Assembly: GCF_007004135.1 (NCBI RefSeq)
Contig: NZ_VJMG01000030.1
Span: forward strand, 62,001 to 126,000
Length of the DNA stretch: 64,000 nucleotides
Direction of reading: 5' to 3'
DNA from: Affinirhizobium straminoryzae
Lineage (GTDB): Bacteria > Pseudomonadota > Alphaproteobacteria > Rhizobiales > Rhizobiaceae
A program made the translations under genes and the position numbers. Below, one piece after another: positions 1 through 8,711 of this stretch (its first letter is position 1; every line of letters begins with the position of its first letter). A model generated the notes under the pieces. That model had not been told where the DNA came from. It saw only the letters and a program-made list of their open reading frames with translations, and made no database searches.

Positions 1-9
1 GATGGTTCC

Positions 10-44
10 GCGGAGCGGGACGCCCTGAGGCCGCCCCGCTCCGC
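10..44. repeat. Strong GC hairpin at the window edge
   Basis: Perfect 10-bp inverted repeat (GCGGAGCGGG at 10-19 against CCCGCTCCGC at 35-44) with a 15-nt loop. It lies just beyond the stop codon of the leftward gene at 64, so it may end that transcript, but no U-tract follows on either strand. It could equally belong to a gene outside the window. Confidence 0.4.
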
Positions 45-63
45 CAAAGTGATCAGACAACAG

Positions 64-744
64 TCAGAAACTGCGCAGCAGGCGCTGTGCAGGGACCCCC
101 GTCCGGTCCGCCGCGATGCTGGCCTCGATGATGTTGCCGTTGCGGCCGTTCGAGGGTGCCGTCTGGACCGGTGCGGCCGGCTGTGGCGCGGCGGGCACCG
201 CCGGTGCGAGGCGTACCGTGCGCGGCGAGACGGACGGCGCGATGGCATCACAATTGCCCGATGCGGTCTTTTCCACCTTCGGCGCGCCGCTGCCGTCATT
301 CAGGTAGCGGATCGCCTGCGAGCAGGTCTTGCCGCCGCTCGTCACGGAATAGACGGAATAGCCCTGCACGCCGGGCGGCAGGTGGCTCATGTCGACCGTG
401 AGAAGGCCGGGGCCGGCCGCCGCCAGAGGTGCGGTCAGAGGTGCAGCGTGATCAAACGCCTGCATCATGCGGGCCGCCTGCAGATCCATCGCGGCCGAGA
501 TCTGCTCGATTGCGGCGAAGGGATCGGCGGCAAGACCGTCATCGAAGACCGGCACCAGGATGCGGTCGCTGCGCGTGTCATAGCTTACCTTCGGCGGCTG
601 GTCGCCGAGGTAGCGGATGTGCTCGATGCTGCCATCCGGCAGGCGGACGGTCATGTCGTGCATGGCATCACGGGCAAAGGCGGTGCCGGCCATCACGACC
701 GCAAGACCGGCGCCGGCAAGAACGAGGGAACGAAGGTTACGCAT
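64..744 (-). CDS. Exported protein of unknown function
   Basis: A 226-residue protein that I cannot assign to a family. The first ~24 residues (MRNLRSLV..., hydrophobic core, then GTAFA before RDAMHDM) form a Sec signal peptide, so the product should be periplasmic or secreted. The rest is a low-complexity Ala/Pro-rich protein with two Cys in the mature part (GKTCSQ and SGNCDA) that could pair as a disulfide. The ATG at 744 was chosen because GGAG lies ~7 nt upstream and the signal peptide starts there; an in-frame extension to 939 has no signal sequence. It lies downstream of aspS in the same direction, beyond a terminator, so it probably has its own promoter. Confidence 0.65.
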   Translation of the reverse strand: MRNLRSLVLAGAGLAVVMAGTAFARDAMHDMTVRLPDGSIEHIRYLGDQPPKVSYDTRSDRILVPVFDDGLAADPFAAIEQISAAMDLQAARMMQAFDHAAPLTAPLAAAGPGLLTVDMSHLPPGVQGYSVYSVTSGGKTCSQAIRYLNDGSGAPKVEKTASGNCDAIAPSVSPRTVRLAPAVPAAPQPAAPVQTAPSNGRNGNIIEASIAADRTGVPAQRLLRSF

Positions 745-892
745 GGCTATCTCCATTGATCTGTCATGAAGAACGTCGCTCTTCCGCATCCCCGTATGCT
801 GCGGAAGCGGCGCCCTGCCCTGCCGATGATCGCCCGCTCCCCGGCCATTTTGTGGCAATGCAACCGAGTGGGCCGCACCGCACGCGAATGTG

Positions 893-926
893 AAAACGCC
901 GCCGGCGAGAGGCTCACCGGCGGCGT
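893..926 (-). terminator. Rho-independent terminator after aspS
   Basis: Read leftward, a perfect 10-bp GC stem (ACGCCGCCGG/CCGGCGGCGT, arms 896-905 and 917-926) with an 11-nt loop is followed by a short U-run (893-896 as A on the plus strand). It begins 30 nt past the aspS stop codon. Confidence 0.75.
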
Positions 927-956
927 CTGATCTCTCCAAAGGGAGGGGCTAGCCCC

Positions 957-2747
957 TCAGTCCTTCTTCTGCGGCGGGATGACGCGCAGCGACAGTTCCA
1001 TCAGCTGCTTCGGCATGGCCGGCGCGGGCGCGTTCATCAGAAGATCCTGCGCCTGCTGGTTCATCGGGAACAGCGTGATCTCGCGAAGGTTCTTCGCACC
1101 GACGAGCAGCATGACGATACGGTCGATGCCGAAGGCGCAGCCGCCATGCGGAGGCGCGCCATACTGGAAGGCGCGGTACATGCCGCCGAAACGCTCTTCC
1201 ACATCCGCCTTGGAAAGGCCGACCAGTTCGAAGGCTTTGACCATCAATTCGGGCGACTGGTTACGGATCGAACCGGACGCGATCTCGAAGCCGTTGCAGA
1301 CGGCATCATACTGGAAGGCCTTGATGGTGAGCGGATCCTGACTCTCCAGCGCTTCCAGACCGCCCTGCGGCATCGAGAAGGGGTTGTGCGCGAAGTCGAT
1401 CTTCTTGTCTTCCTCGTTCCATTCGAAGAAGGGGAAGTCGACGATCCAGCAGAACTCGAAGCGGTCACGATCAACGAGGTTCAGGTCCTCGCCGACGCGG
1501 GTGCGCGCTTCACCGGCAAACTTGTAGAACTTTGCGGGTTCGCCAGCGACGAAGAAGCAGGCATCGCCAGCCTCAAGGCCGAGCTGCGTGCGGACGGCTT
1601 CCGTGCGCTCCTCGCCGATGTTCTTGGCGAGCGGGCCGGAACCGCCGATCTTGCCGTCCTCTTCCTTCCAGAAGATATAGCCGAGGCCGGGCTGACCCGC
1701 GGACTGCGCCCAGGCGTTCATGCGGTCGCAGAAGGCGCGGGAGCCGCCGGTCTTGGCCGGGATCGCCCAGACCTGAACCTTCGGGTTGGACGCGATCATG
1801 TTCGCAAAGACCTTGAAGCCGGAGCCCGCAAAATGCTCGGTGACGTTCTGCATCTCGATCGGGTTGCGCAGGTCCGGCTTGTCGGAACCGTACTTGCGGA
1901 TCGCCTCGTCGTAAGGAATGCGCGGCCACTGCTTTGTCACCGGCTTGCCTTCGGCGAACTGCTCGAAGACCTTCGTCATCATCGGCTCCATCGTGCCCCA
2001 GACATCTTCCTGGGTGACGAAGCTCATTTCGACGTCGAGCTGGTAGAATTCGCCCGGCAGGCGATCGGCGCGCGGGTCTTCGTCACGGAAGCAGGGCGCG
2101 ATCTGGAAATAGCGGTCGAAGCCGGCCACCATCAGGAGCTGCTTGTACTGCTGCGGCGCCTGCGGCAGGGCGAAGAACTGGCCGGGATGGATGCGGCTCG
2201 GCACGAGGAAGTCGCGCGCGCCTTCCGGCGAGGAGGCCGTCAGGATCGGCGTCGAATATTCGGCAAAACCGGCAGAGGTCATGCCCGACCGCATCGAGGC
2301 GATGATCTGCGTGCGGCGCACGATGTTCTTGTGCAGCGTCTCGCGGCGCAGGTCGAGGAAGCGGTACTTCAGGCGCACATCTTCCGGATAGTCCGGCTCG
2401 CCGAACACCGGCAGCGGCAGTTCCTTGGCGGCAGACAGGATTTCGATTTCCCTGGCATAGAGTTCGATCTCGCCGGTGGCCATCTGCTTGTTGATCGTCT
2501 CGTCGGAGCGGGCCTTCACGACGCCATCGATGCGGATCACCCATTCGCCGCGCACGGTCTCGGCCACCTTGAAGGCCGGGCTGTCGGGGTCGGCGACGAC
2601 CTGGGTCATGCCGTAATGGTCGCGCAGGTCGATGAAGAGAACGCCGCCATGATCGCGGACGCGGTGAACCCAGCCGGACAGGCGAACGGTTTCGCCGACA
2701 TCGGACTTGCGAAGGGCTGCACAGGTGTGGCTGCGGTAACGGTGCAT
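957..2747 (-). CDS. aspS: Aspartyl-tRNA synthetase
   Basis: A 596-residue class II aminoacyl-tRNA synthetase that charges tRNA with aspartate in the cytoplasm. The N-terminal OB-fold anticodon-binding domain ([13 protein letters not shown], ~20-35) is followed by the bacterial-type catalytic core: the [10 protein letters not shown] motif 2 with the adjacent GEFYQLD, the GAD-type insertion in the middle, and motif 3 near the C terminus (GIDRIVMLL). Length matches bacterial AspRS (~590). The ATG at 2747 is used because MHRYRSHTC is the usual N terminus and AGGA lies ~10 nt upstream; the 27-residue extension to 2828 looks non-coding. In alphaproteobacteria the enzyme may be non-discriminating and also charge tRNA-Asn, which the sequence alone does not settle. 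It ends at a good terminator. Confidence 0.97.
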   Translation of the reverse strand: MHRYRSHTCAALRKSDVGETVRLSGWVHRVRDHGGVLFIDLRDHYGMTQVVADPDSPAFKVAETVRGEWVIRIDGVVKARSDETINKQMATGEIELYAREIEILSAAKELPLPVFGEPDYPEDVRLKYRFLDLRRETLHKNIVRRTQIIASMRSGMTSAGFAEYSTPILTASSPEGARDFLVPSRIHPGQFFALPQAPQQYKQLLMVAGFDRYFQIAPCFRDEDPRADRLPGEFYQLDVEMSFVTQEDVWGTMEPMMTKVFEQFAEGKPVTKQWPRIPYDEAIRKYGSDKPDLRNPIEMQNVTEHFAGSGFKVFANMIASNPKVQVWAIPAKTGGSRAFCDRMNAWAQSAGQPGLGYIFWKEEDGKIGGSGPLAKNIGEERTEAVRTQLGLEAGDACFFVAGEPAKFYKFAGEARTRVGEDLNLVDRDRFEFCWIVDFPFFEWNEEDKKIDFAHNPFSMPQGGLEALESQDPLTIKAFQYDAVCNGFEIASGSIRNQSPELMVKAFELVGLSKADVEERFGGMYRAFQYGAPPHGGCAFGIDRIVMLLVGAKNLREITLFPMNQQAQDLLMNAPAPAMPKQLMELSLRVIPPQKKD

Positions 2748-2901
2748 TTTCGAGATCCTGGAATCACTTGTGCCGGCGCAGGCCGCAATGGCCGGGCCGG
2801 CAGGGGAAAATCGGGCGGAAAAGCGCATGGCCCGCCCGCTTTGTCAAGGCGGAACCGGTTCTGCGCCCGATTGCGGCTGTCCGCGCGCCGCCGGCCATGG
2901 C

Positions 2902-3426
2902 TCAGTCCTTCGCGGAAAACAGGTCCCGCATCGCGGCTTCCTCCTGGCGAATGCGGATCACCAGGATGACCAGATAGACCGGCAGACCGACGACAAGCGT
3001 CACATAGGCATGGAAGATGAGGGCGAAGCCGATCAGTTCCGGCAGGATGTTCAGGAAATAGTTGGGGTGACGCACCGTGCGGAACAGCCAGTGCCTGTTC
3101 ACCACATGATCGCGGGCGATCATGATCTTCACCGTCCAGATCGGCCCGAGCAGCCGCACGATCCAGACCAGCATCAGGATAGCGGCGCCATAGAGACCAA
3201 ATCCCGTCAGCGACACCGCATCGAACCGGGTGGCGCGTGCAATCCCCTCGCCGAGGCAGGCGACATAGTAGAGTACATGGGCGAACGCCAGCAGGCGGGT
3301 GTTGAGCGCCCCGTGCTCCACGGCACCGTCGCGCCGCAGCGCCGCCTCATGCCGCTTCGAGACCACGAGACTGGAGAGACGAATCGCCGCCCCGACCAGA
3401 AAGACTGCGATCAGCAGGAAATCCAT
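2902..3426 (-). CDS. Isoprenylcysteine carboxyl methyltransferase-fold membrane protein
   Basis: A 174-residue integral membrane protein with about five hydrophobic segments. Near residue 120 it carries the RHPNYF signature of the ICMT/PEMT methyltransferase superfamily, preceded by a conserved RHWLFRTV stretch. Family members methylate lipid-linked or membrane substrates with S-adenosylmethionine; the bacterial substrate is unknown. The ATG at 3426 starts a transmembrane helix directly (MDFLLIAVFLVG) and has GGAGG ~10 nt upstream, so the Arg/Pro-rich extension to 3540 is rejected. It lies upstream of aspS in the same direction with ~150 nt between. Family assignment is fairly secure, the reaction is not. 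Confidence 0.75.
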   Translation of the reverse strand: MDFLLIAVFLVGAAIRLSSLVVSKRHEAALRRDGAVEHGALNTRLLAFAHVLYYVACLGEGIARATRFDAVSLTGFGLYGAAILMLVWIVRLLGPIWTVKIMIARDHVVNRHWLFRTVRHPNYFLNILPELIGFALIFHAYVTLVVGLPVYLVILVIRIRQEEAAMRDLFSAKD

Positions 3427-3717
3427 GGCACGCCGCCTCCGCCGCCGGCTCGACCTTTGGGGCGGGCAGTCGTCCGGCGGATACCGACCGAACCCCGCTA
3501 CGGCACACCCGCGCGACATTGGTAGAAGCCTGTCGGCCACCGTTCAAGCACATTCCCGCCGCGCAGGCCCTCTGCCGGTGCCGTGGTGCTCATCGATCAC
3601 GCCCGCTGATCGACAAATTCATCCTGTGAACTATCTTCTCGGCCGGCAGGCGGCTACAAGAATCGCAGGGTTTGCGATGAAGGTTGCAGGGCCCCGCGTT
3701 CTTCTCATGGCTGTCCG

Positions 3718-4977
3718 GTGCCGATGTCGACCATACGTCCGCTTGTTCCCCTTCTCGTCACGGCGGGCATTCTCATCGGCGGCAACGGCCTGCAGGGCAC
3801 GTTCATCGCGCTGCGCGGTTCGGCGGAAGGATTTTCGCCCTCCACCATCGGCCTGATCGGCGCGGGCTACAGCATCGGCTTTGCGCTCGGTTGCCTCTAT
3901 ATCACCCGCATCCTGCGCTCGATCGGCCATATCCGCACGTTTGCGGCCATGGCGGCGATTGCCGCCTCCTGTTCCATCCTGATGCCGCTCGTCATCGCGC
4001 CGCTGTTCTGGACGCTGATGCGCTTCATCATCGGCCTCTGCGTGGCGGGCCTCTTTGCCGTGGTGGAAAGCTGGATCAATGCCAAGGTCACCAACGAGAA
4101 CCGCGCCCGCACGCTCTCCGTCTATCGTCTGGTGGACCTCAGTTCCGTGACGGTGGCGCAATACATCATTCCGACCTTCGGCGTCGAAGGGCCGGTAATC
4201 TTCTCGCTTATCGCCATTGCCATGGCGCTGTCGCTGGTCCCGATCTCGGTTGCCGATCGCTCCAGCCCGACGCCGCCGGAAGCGATCAGTTACGATATCC
4301 GCGCCGTGTGGCGCATCTCGCCACTCTCTGTGGTCGGCGTCATCGCGGTCGGCCTCAGCATGGCCGCCTTCCGCAATATCGGGCCGATCTATGCGCAGGA
4401 TATCGGCATGGATATCACCGAGATCGCCACCTTCATGAGCGCCGGAATCATCGGCGGCGTGGTGCTGCAATATCCGCTCGGGATCTTTTCCGACCGGCTC
4501 GACCGGCGCAAGGTGATCATCTGGGCGACCATCGGCACGATCCTGACCGGCGGCTACCTGTCCTTCTTCGCCGGCACCGACGAGACGGCCAATATCATCG
4601 CCATCTTCATCTACGGCGCCTTCGCCATGCCGCTTTATTCGCTGTGTTCGGCGCATGGCAATGATTTCGCCAAGCCCGGCGAACATGCGCTGGTCTCGGC
4701 GGGCCTCCTGTTCTTCTGGTCGATCGGCGCGACCGTCGGGCCGCTGATCGCTTCGCTGCTGTTGCAGTTCATCGGGCCGCAGGTGTTCTTCATCTACACC
4801 TCGTTCATCTTCATGGGCTTCCTCTGGTACACGCTGGTGCGCATGCGCGCCCGCCCCGCCGTGCCGCCTGAAAGCCGACCGGGACGTTTTCGCGCGCTCT
4901 TGCGCACCTCTGCCTATTTCAACCGGCTGGCCGGCGCGCCGGGCGACGACCGCAAGGACGGCCCGCCCCGGTCGTGA
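3718..4977 (+). CDS. Major facilitator superfamily transporter (YcaD-like)
   Basis: A 419-residue protein with about twelve hydrophobic helices, a central cytoplasmic loop near residue 190-200, and MFS loop signatures (YPLGIFSDRLDRRKVI around 255-270, the A-like loop between helices 8 and 9). It resembles the YcaD/UMF2 group of inner-membrane exporters, whose substrates are mostly unknown. The hydrophilic C-terminal ~45 residues are Arg/Pro-rich. The start is uncertain: GTG at 3718 and ATG at 3724 are both possible and neither has a clear ribosome binding site. About 290 nt upstream back to the divergent gene hold no recognisable feature. Confidence 0.85.
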   Translation: MPMSTIRPLVPLLVTAGILIGGNGLQGTFIALRGSAEGFSPSTIGLIGAGYSIGFALGCLYITRILRSIGHIRTFAAMAAIAASCSILMPLVIAPLFWTLMRFIIGLCVAGLFAVVESWINAKVTNENRARTLSVYRLVDLSSVTVAQYIIPTFGVEGPVIFSLIAIAMALSLVPISVADRSSPTPPEAISYDIRAVWRISPLSVVGVIAVGLSMAAFRNIGPIYAQDIGMDITEIATFMSAGIIGGVVLQYPLGIFSDRLDRRKVIIWATIGTILTGGYLSFFAGTDETANIIAIFIYGAFAMPLYSLCSAHGNDFAKPGEHALVSAGLLFFWSIGATVGPLIASLLLQFIGPQVFFIYTSFIFMGFLWYTLVRMRARPAVPPESRPGRFRALLRTSAYFNRLAGAPGDDRKDGPPRS

Positions 4978-5068
4978 CCTGCGGCAAATTCGCGTATCCC
5001 TCTCTATTGCTGAATGCTGCGCTCAGCTTTAATCAGGACGCAGATGCATGCCAGCCGGAGGCCACGCC

Positions 5069-6484
5069 ATGGTTCACCTGTCCCGCCGCACCCTGCTGAA
5101 GGGCGCCGCCGCGCTTGGCGCCTACGGCATCGGGCTGGGGGCCGCGAGCCTTTACCGCAGCGCGGAGGCCGCCACTCCGGTGACGCTGGAAGCAAAGACC
5201 GCCGATGCGCTGCTGGACGGCCAGCACCTGACGAAGGGTGTGATGACATACGGCGCGGACGGCGCGGCGGATGCGATGACCGGCCCGCCGATGCCGCCGA
5301 CGCTGCGGCTGCGCAAGGGCGAACCCTTTGCCGCCAAACTCATCAACCGGCTGGACGAGCCGACAACCATCCACTGGCACGGCCTGCGGGTCGATAACCG
5401 CATGGATGGCGTCCCCTTCCTGACGCAGCCTTACGTCTATACCGGCGACAGTTTCGACTATGCCTTCACGCCGCCGGATGCCGGCACCTTCTGGTATCAC
5501 CCGCACTGCAACACGCTGACCCAGATGGGCCGCGGCATGACGGGGTTGCTGATCGTCGAAAACCCCGAAGATCCCGCCTTCGACGCCGAGATCGCCGTCA
5601 ACCTGCGCGACTGGCGTCTGGGCAGCGACGGCCAGTTCATCGAGCAGTTCAAGCCGCGTGACGCCGCCCGCAACGGCACCTTTGGTACCGTGCGCGGCGC
5701 CAACTGGCAGGTGGAACCGGCCTTCGATGCACCCGCCGGCGGGCTGGTGCGCGTACGGCTGGTGGCGACCGACGTGACCCGCATCTATACGCTCAAGCTT
5801 GCCGGGGCGGACGCCGTGATCGTGGCGCTGGACGGCCAGCCGCTGCCCGCCCCCGTACCGCTCGATCAGGCGGTCCTCGGCCCCGGCCAGCGCGCCGATC
5901 TGGTGCTGCGCATGCCGGATGGCGAAGGTCAGACGGTATCGCTCGTCGATGCGCGCCCCTCCACCGCGAAAACCGTCGCCACATTCCGCGCCACCGGATC
6001 CTCGCTGAAGCGCGACCTTCGCGCCGTTGCGGCGCTCGCCGCCAATCCCTTCACGCCGCCGGACCTCAAGAATGCCGAGGCGGTGCCGCTGGTGCTGAGC
6101 GCCACCGCGGAAAACGCGGCGCGCGAATCCTTCTGCGGCTCGCTCGGCTATTCCTTCTGGGCGATCAACAAGGTGCCGTGGCCGGGCGATACCTCCGACC
6201 CGACGGCGCCGCTGGCGGAACTCAAACGCGGGCGCACCTATCTCCTCAACCTGGAAAACCTCACGCCGCATCTGCACCCCATCCACCTGCACGGGATGAA
6301 TTTCCAGGTCGTCTCCTCGAGCGTCCGCAGCGTCCCGCCGCTGATTTCCGACACCTATCTCGTGCTGCCGGACGAAAAGGTGCAGCTGGCGCTGGTGGCC
6401 GACAATCCGGGCGACTGGGTTCTGCATTGCCACATCATCGAACACCAGAAGGCCGGCATGACGAGCTATGTGCGGGTGGTGTGA
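5069..6484 (+). CDS. Tat-exported multicopper oxidase
   Basis: A 471-residue multicopper oxidase, exported by the Tat system to the periplasm: the N terminus has a twin-arginine signal (SRRTLLKGAA, residues 5-14) followed by a hydrophobic stretch and an Ala-rich cleavage region. All four copper-ligand motifs are present: HWHG (102-105), YHPHC (143-147), HPIHLHG (~405-412) and HCHIIEHQKAGM (453-464), so type 1 and the type 2/3 trinuclear sites should be intact. Substrate (phenols, Cu(I), Mn(II) or metal stress protection) cannot be read from sequence. ATG 5069 is preferred over ATG 5048 because GGAGG sits 8 nt upstream and it places the RR correctly. The next gene follows after 35 nt, so they are probably co-transcribed. 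Confidence 0.92.
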   Translation: MVHLSRRTLLKGAAALGAYGIGLGAASLYRSAEAATPVTLEAKTADALLDGQHLTKGVMTYGADGAADAMTGPPMPPTLRLRKGEPFAAKLINRLDEPTTIHWHGLRVDNRMDGVPFLTQPYVYTGDSFDYAFTPPDAGTFWYHPHCNTLTQMGRGMTGLLIVENPEDPAFDAEIAVNLRDWRLGSDGQFIEQFKPRDAARNGTFGTVRGANWQVEPAFDAPAGGLVRVRLVATDVTRIYTLKLAGADAVIVALDGQPLPAPVPLDQAVLGPGQRADLVLRMPDGEGQTVSLVDARPSTAKTVATFRATGSSLKRDLRAVAALAANPFTPPDLKNAEAVPLVLSATAENAARESFCGSLGYSFWAINKVPWPGDTSDPTAPLAELKRGRTYLLNLENLTPHLHPIHLHGMNFQVVSSSVRSVPPLISDTYLVLPDEKVQLALVADNPGDWVLHCHIIEHQKAGMTSYVRVV

Positions 6485-6519
6485 CGCCACGCGCCGAACG
6501 TCCCGACCGGGAGACAGAC

Positions 6520-7413
6520 ATGAGTGACCTGACCGCCACGCTTCGGGTGCTGGAACCCGCTCCCGGCCTCCTTGCCTTCTATGACGGCCGCATTGCGGGC
6601 AAGCGCCTCCATTCGGACGCGCGCAACTGGATGGATGACGGCGCCTATGCGCTCGGCATCGCAAGCTATGCGCTGATCTGCGGCGACGAGGCGCTGGTCT
6701 ACGACACGCATATCTCGACCGCGCATGCGACCCTCATCCGCCGGCATCTTGCCGAGCGCGGCGTGCGGCACACCACGCTGGTGCTCAGTCACTGGCACAC
6801 CGACCACATTGCCGGCATCACCGCCTTTGCCGATTGTCCCATCATCGCCAATCCGCTGACGGCGCTGGCGATGGTCGAGAACGAGGCGGCGCTTGCCGCC
6901 AAGGACCCGCCGATCCATCCGCTGGTGCCGCCGAACCGGCTGTTCGACGACCGGCTGGAACTGACGGTCGGCGACCGGACGGCGCATCTTTTGCAGTTCG
7001 ACATCCACAGCGCCGATGGCACCGTGCTGTGGCTACCCGAGGAGCGGCTGCTTCTCGCGGGCGACACGCTGGAGGACACGGTGACCTATGTCTCCGAGCC
7101 GCACGGCATCTGCCGCCATATCGCGGAGCTTCACCGTCTCGCAAGCCTGCCGGTGCACCGCATCCTGCCCAATCACGGCAGCGAGGCGGCGATTGCCGCA
7201 GGCGGCTACAGCCCCGATCTCATCACCGCCAACCGCGCCTATCTGGAGCGGCTTCTGTCGCGCATCGAGGACCCCTCGCTCGACGCCGAGAGCCTGGAAA
7301 GCTTCGTGGCACCCGAAATCGCCACCGGCAGCATCGGCTATTTCGCCCCTTACGAGCAGGTGCACCGGGACAATATCCAGACGCTCCGTCAAAGCCTTGG
7401 CCGCACGCCCTGA
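6520..7413 (+). CDS. Metallo-beta-lactamase-fold hydrolase
   Basis: A 297-residue metallo-beta-lactamase superfamily protein. The zinc-binding HxHxDH motif is seen as HWHTDH (~89-94), with a later GDTLEDT Asp and PNHGSE His completing the metal site. No signal peptide, so it is probably cytoplasmic. The superfamily covers lactonases, glyoxalases, thioesterases and nucleases and the exact substrate is not evident. The ATG at 6520 has GGGAG ~7 nt upstream. It starts 35 nt after the multicopper oxidase gene, which suggests a two-gene operon, although a functional link is only inferred. Confidence 0.88.
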   Translation: MSDLTATLRVLEPAPGLLAFYDGRIAGKRLHSDARNWMDDGAYALGIASYALICGDEALVYDTHISTAHATLIRRHLAERGVRHTTLVLSHWHTDHIAGITAFADCPIIANPLTALAMVENEAALAAKDPPIHPLVPPNRLFDDRLELTVGDRTAHLLQFDIHSADGTVLWLPEERLLLAGDTLEDTVTYVSEPHGICRHIAELHRLASLPVHRILPNHGSEAAIAAGGYSPDLITANRAYLERLLSRIEDPSLDAESLESFVAPEIATGSIGYFAPYEQVHRDNIQTLRQSLGRTP

Positions 7414-7503
7414 GCTTTTCCGGCATGAACTTTCCACCGGGAATAGCGGGCGGACCGGCAAATGCGGGCGGCGAAGGCCAGCCTTCTGTTGACATCCTCT
7501 GAT

Positions 7504-7536
7504 GAAAGGGAAAGGAAGGTTGACCACGTCCCTTTC
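7504..7536 (+). promoter_or_regulatory. Hairpin in the rnd leader
   Basis: Perfect 8-bp inverted repeat GAAAGGGA/TCCCTTTC (7504-7511 and 7529-7536) 23 nt before the rnd ATG. It may fold in the 5' leader; RNase targets often carry such structures, but function is not shown. Confidence 0.3.
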
Positions 7537-7559
7537 TTCAAGCCGCACGACCGATTCTG

Positions 7560-8711
7560 ATGATTGTCACGACCGCCGCCCTCGATGAAGCATGCCGCAA
7601 GCTCGCCCAGTCGGAATTCGTTACCGTCGACACGGAATTTCTCCGCGAAACGACCTTCTGGCCGGAACTCTGCCTCATCCAGATGGCGAGCCCCGACCTT
7701 GAGGTGCTGGTGGACCCGATGGCCAAGGGGCTGGATCTTGCGCCCTTCTTCGCGCTGATGGCCAATCCGGCGGTGGTGAAGGTCTTCCACGCAGCGCGCC
7801 AGGATCTGGAAATCATCTACCATCTCGGCAAGCTCATCCCGCATCCGATCTTCGATACGCAGGTGGCCGCCATGGTCTGCGGCTTCGGCGATTCGATTTC
7901 CTACGACCAGCTGGTGCAGCGCACGAAGAACGTGCAGATCGACAAGTCCTCCCGCTTTACCGACTGGAGCCGCCGGCCGCTCTCCGAAAAGCAGCTGGAT
8001 TATGCGCTGGCCGACGTCACCCATCTGCGCGACGTGTATCTGAGCCTGCGCAGCCGCCTCGACAGCGAGGGCCGCACCACCTGGGTCGCCGAGGAAATGG
8101 CGATCCTGGAAAACCCCGAAACCTACGACGTGCATCCGGACGACGCGTGGCTGCGGCTGAAATCGCGCCTGCGCAAGCCGCAGGAACTGGCCGTGCTGAA
8201 ATTCGTCGCCGCCTGGCGCGAACGGGAAGCACGCAGCCGCAACGTGCCGCGTTCACGCGTGCTGAAGGACGACGCGATCTACGAGATCGCCCAGCAGCAG
8301 CCGAAGGATACCGAGGCGCTGGGGCGCCTGCGCACGGTGCCGAAGGGCTGGGAGCGCTCGTCTTCCGGCGCCGCGATCGTGGAAGCGGTCAATGCGGCGC
8401 TGGCGCTGCCGAAGGCAGACATGCCGCATGCGCCAAAGCACGTGCACACGCCGGAAGGCGCGCAGTCCGCCGTCGAGCTGCTCAAGGTTCTGCTGCGGCT
8501 GATCTCCGAACAGCATGGCGTCGCCGCCAAGGTGATCGCCAACAGCGAAGACCTCGACAAGATTGCCGTGGATGGCGAAAACGCCGAGGTGCCGGCCCTG
8601 ACCGGCTGGCGCCGCGACCTGTTCGGCGAGCCGGCGCTGAAACTGATTTCCGGCAAGGTAGCGCTGCGCTTCGCCGACAAGAAAGTGGAAGCCGTGGAGC
8701 TTGAGGGGTGA
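7560..8711 (+). CDS. rnd: Ribonuclease D
   Basis: A 383-residue 3'-5' exoribonuclease acting in tRNA 3'-end maturation. The N-terminal DEDDy nuclease domain is complete: VDTEF (Exo I, ~22-26), HAARQDLEI (Exo II, ~78-86) and YALADVTHL (Exo III, with the Tyr and Asp). The HRDC helicase/RNase D C-terminal domain follows from about residue 205. Length fits the alphaproteobacterial family (~380). The ATG at 7560 has no strong Shine-Dalgarno. The next gene begins in the last codons of rnd (GTGA overlap), so the two are translated from one message. Confidence 0.95.
   Translation: MIVTTAALDEACRKLAQSEFVTVDTEFLRETTFWPELCLIQMASPDLEVLVDPMAKGLDLAPFFALMANPAVVKVFHAARQDLEIIYHLGKLIPHPIFDTQVAAMVCGFGDSISYDQLVQRTKNVQIDKSSRFTDWSRRPLSEKQLDYALADVTHLRDVYLSLRSRLDSEGRTTWVAEEMAILENPETYDVHPDDAWLRLKSRLRKPQELAVLKFVAAWREREARSRNVPRSRVLKDDAIYEIAQQQPKDTEALGRLRTVPKGWERSSSGAAIVEAVNAALALPKADMPHAPKHVHTPEGAQSAVELLKVLLRLISEQHGVAAKVIANSEDLDKIAVDGENAEVPALTGWRRDLFGEPALKLISGKVALRFADKKVEAVELEG

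Noticed and set aside
1146-2969. 607-codon open frame antisense to aspS
   Set aside because: High GC favours long open frames on the opposite strand. aspS has all catalytic motifs; the antisense product has no recognisable domain and an odd composition rich in Arg and Asp/Glu.
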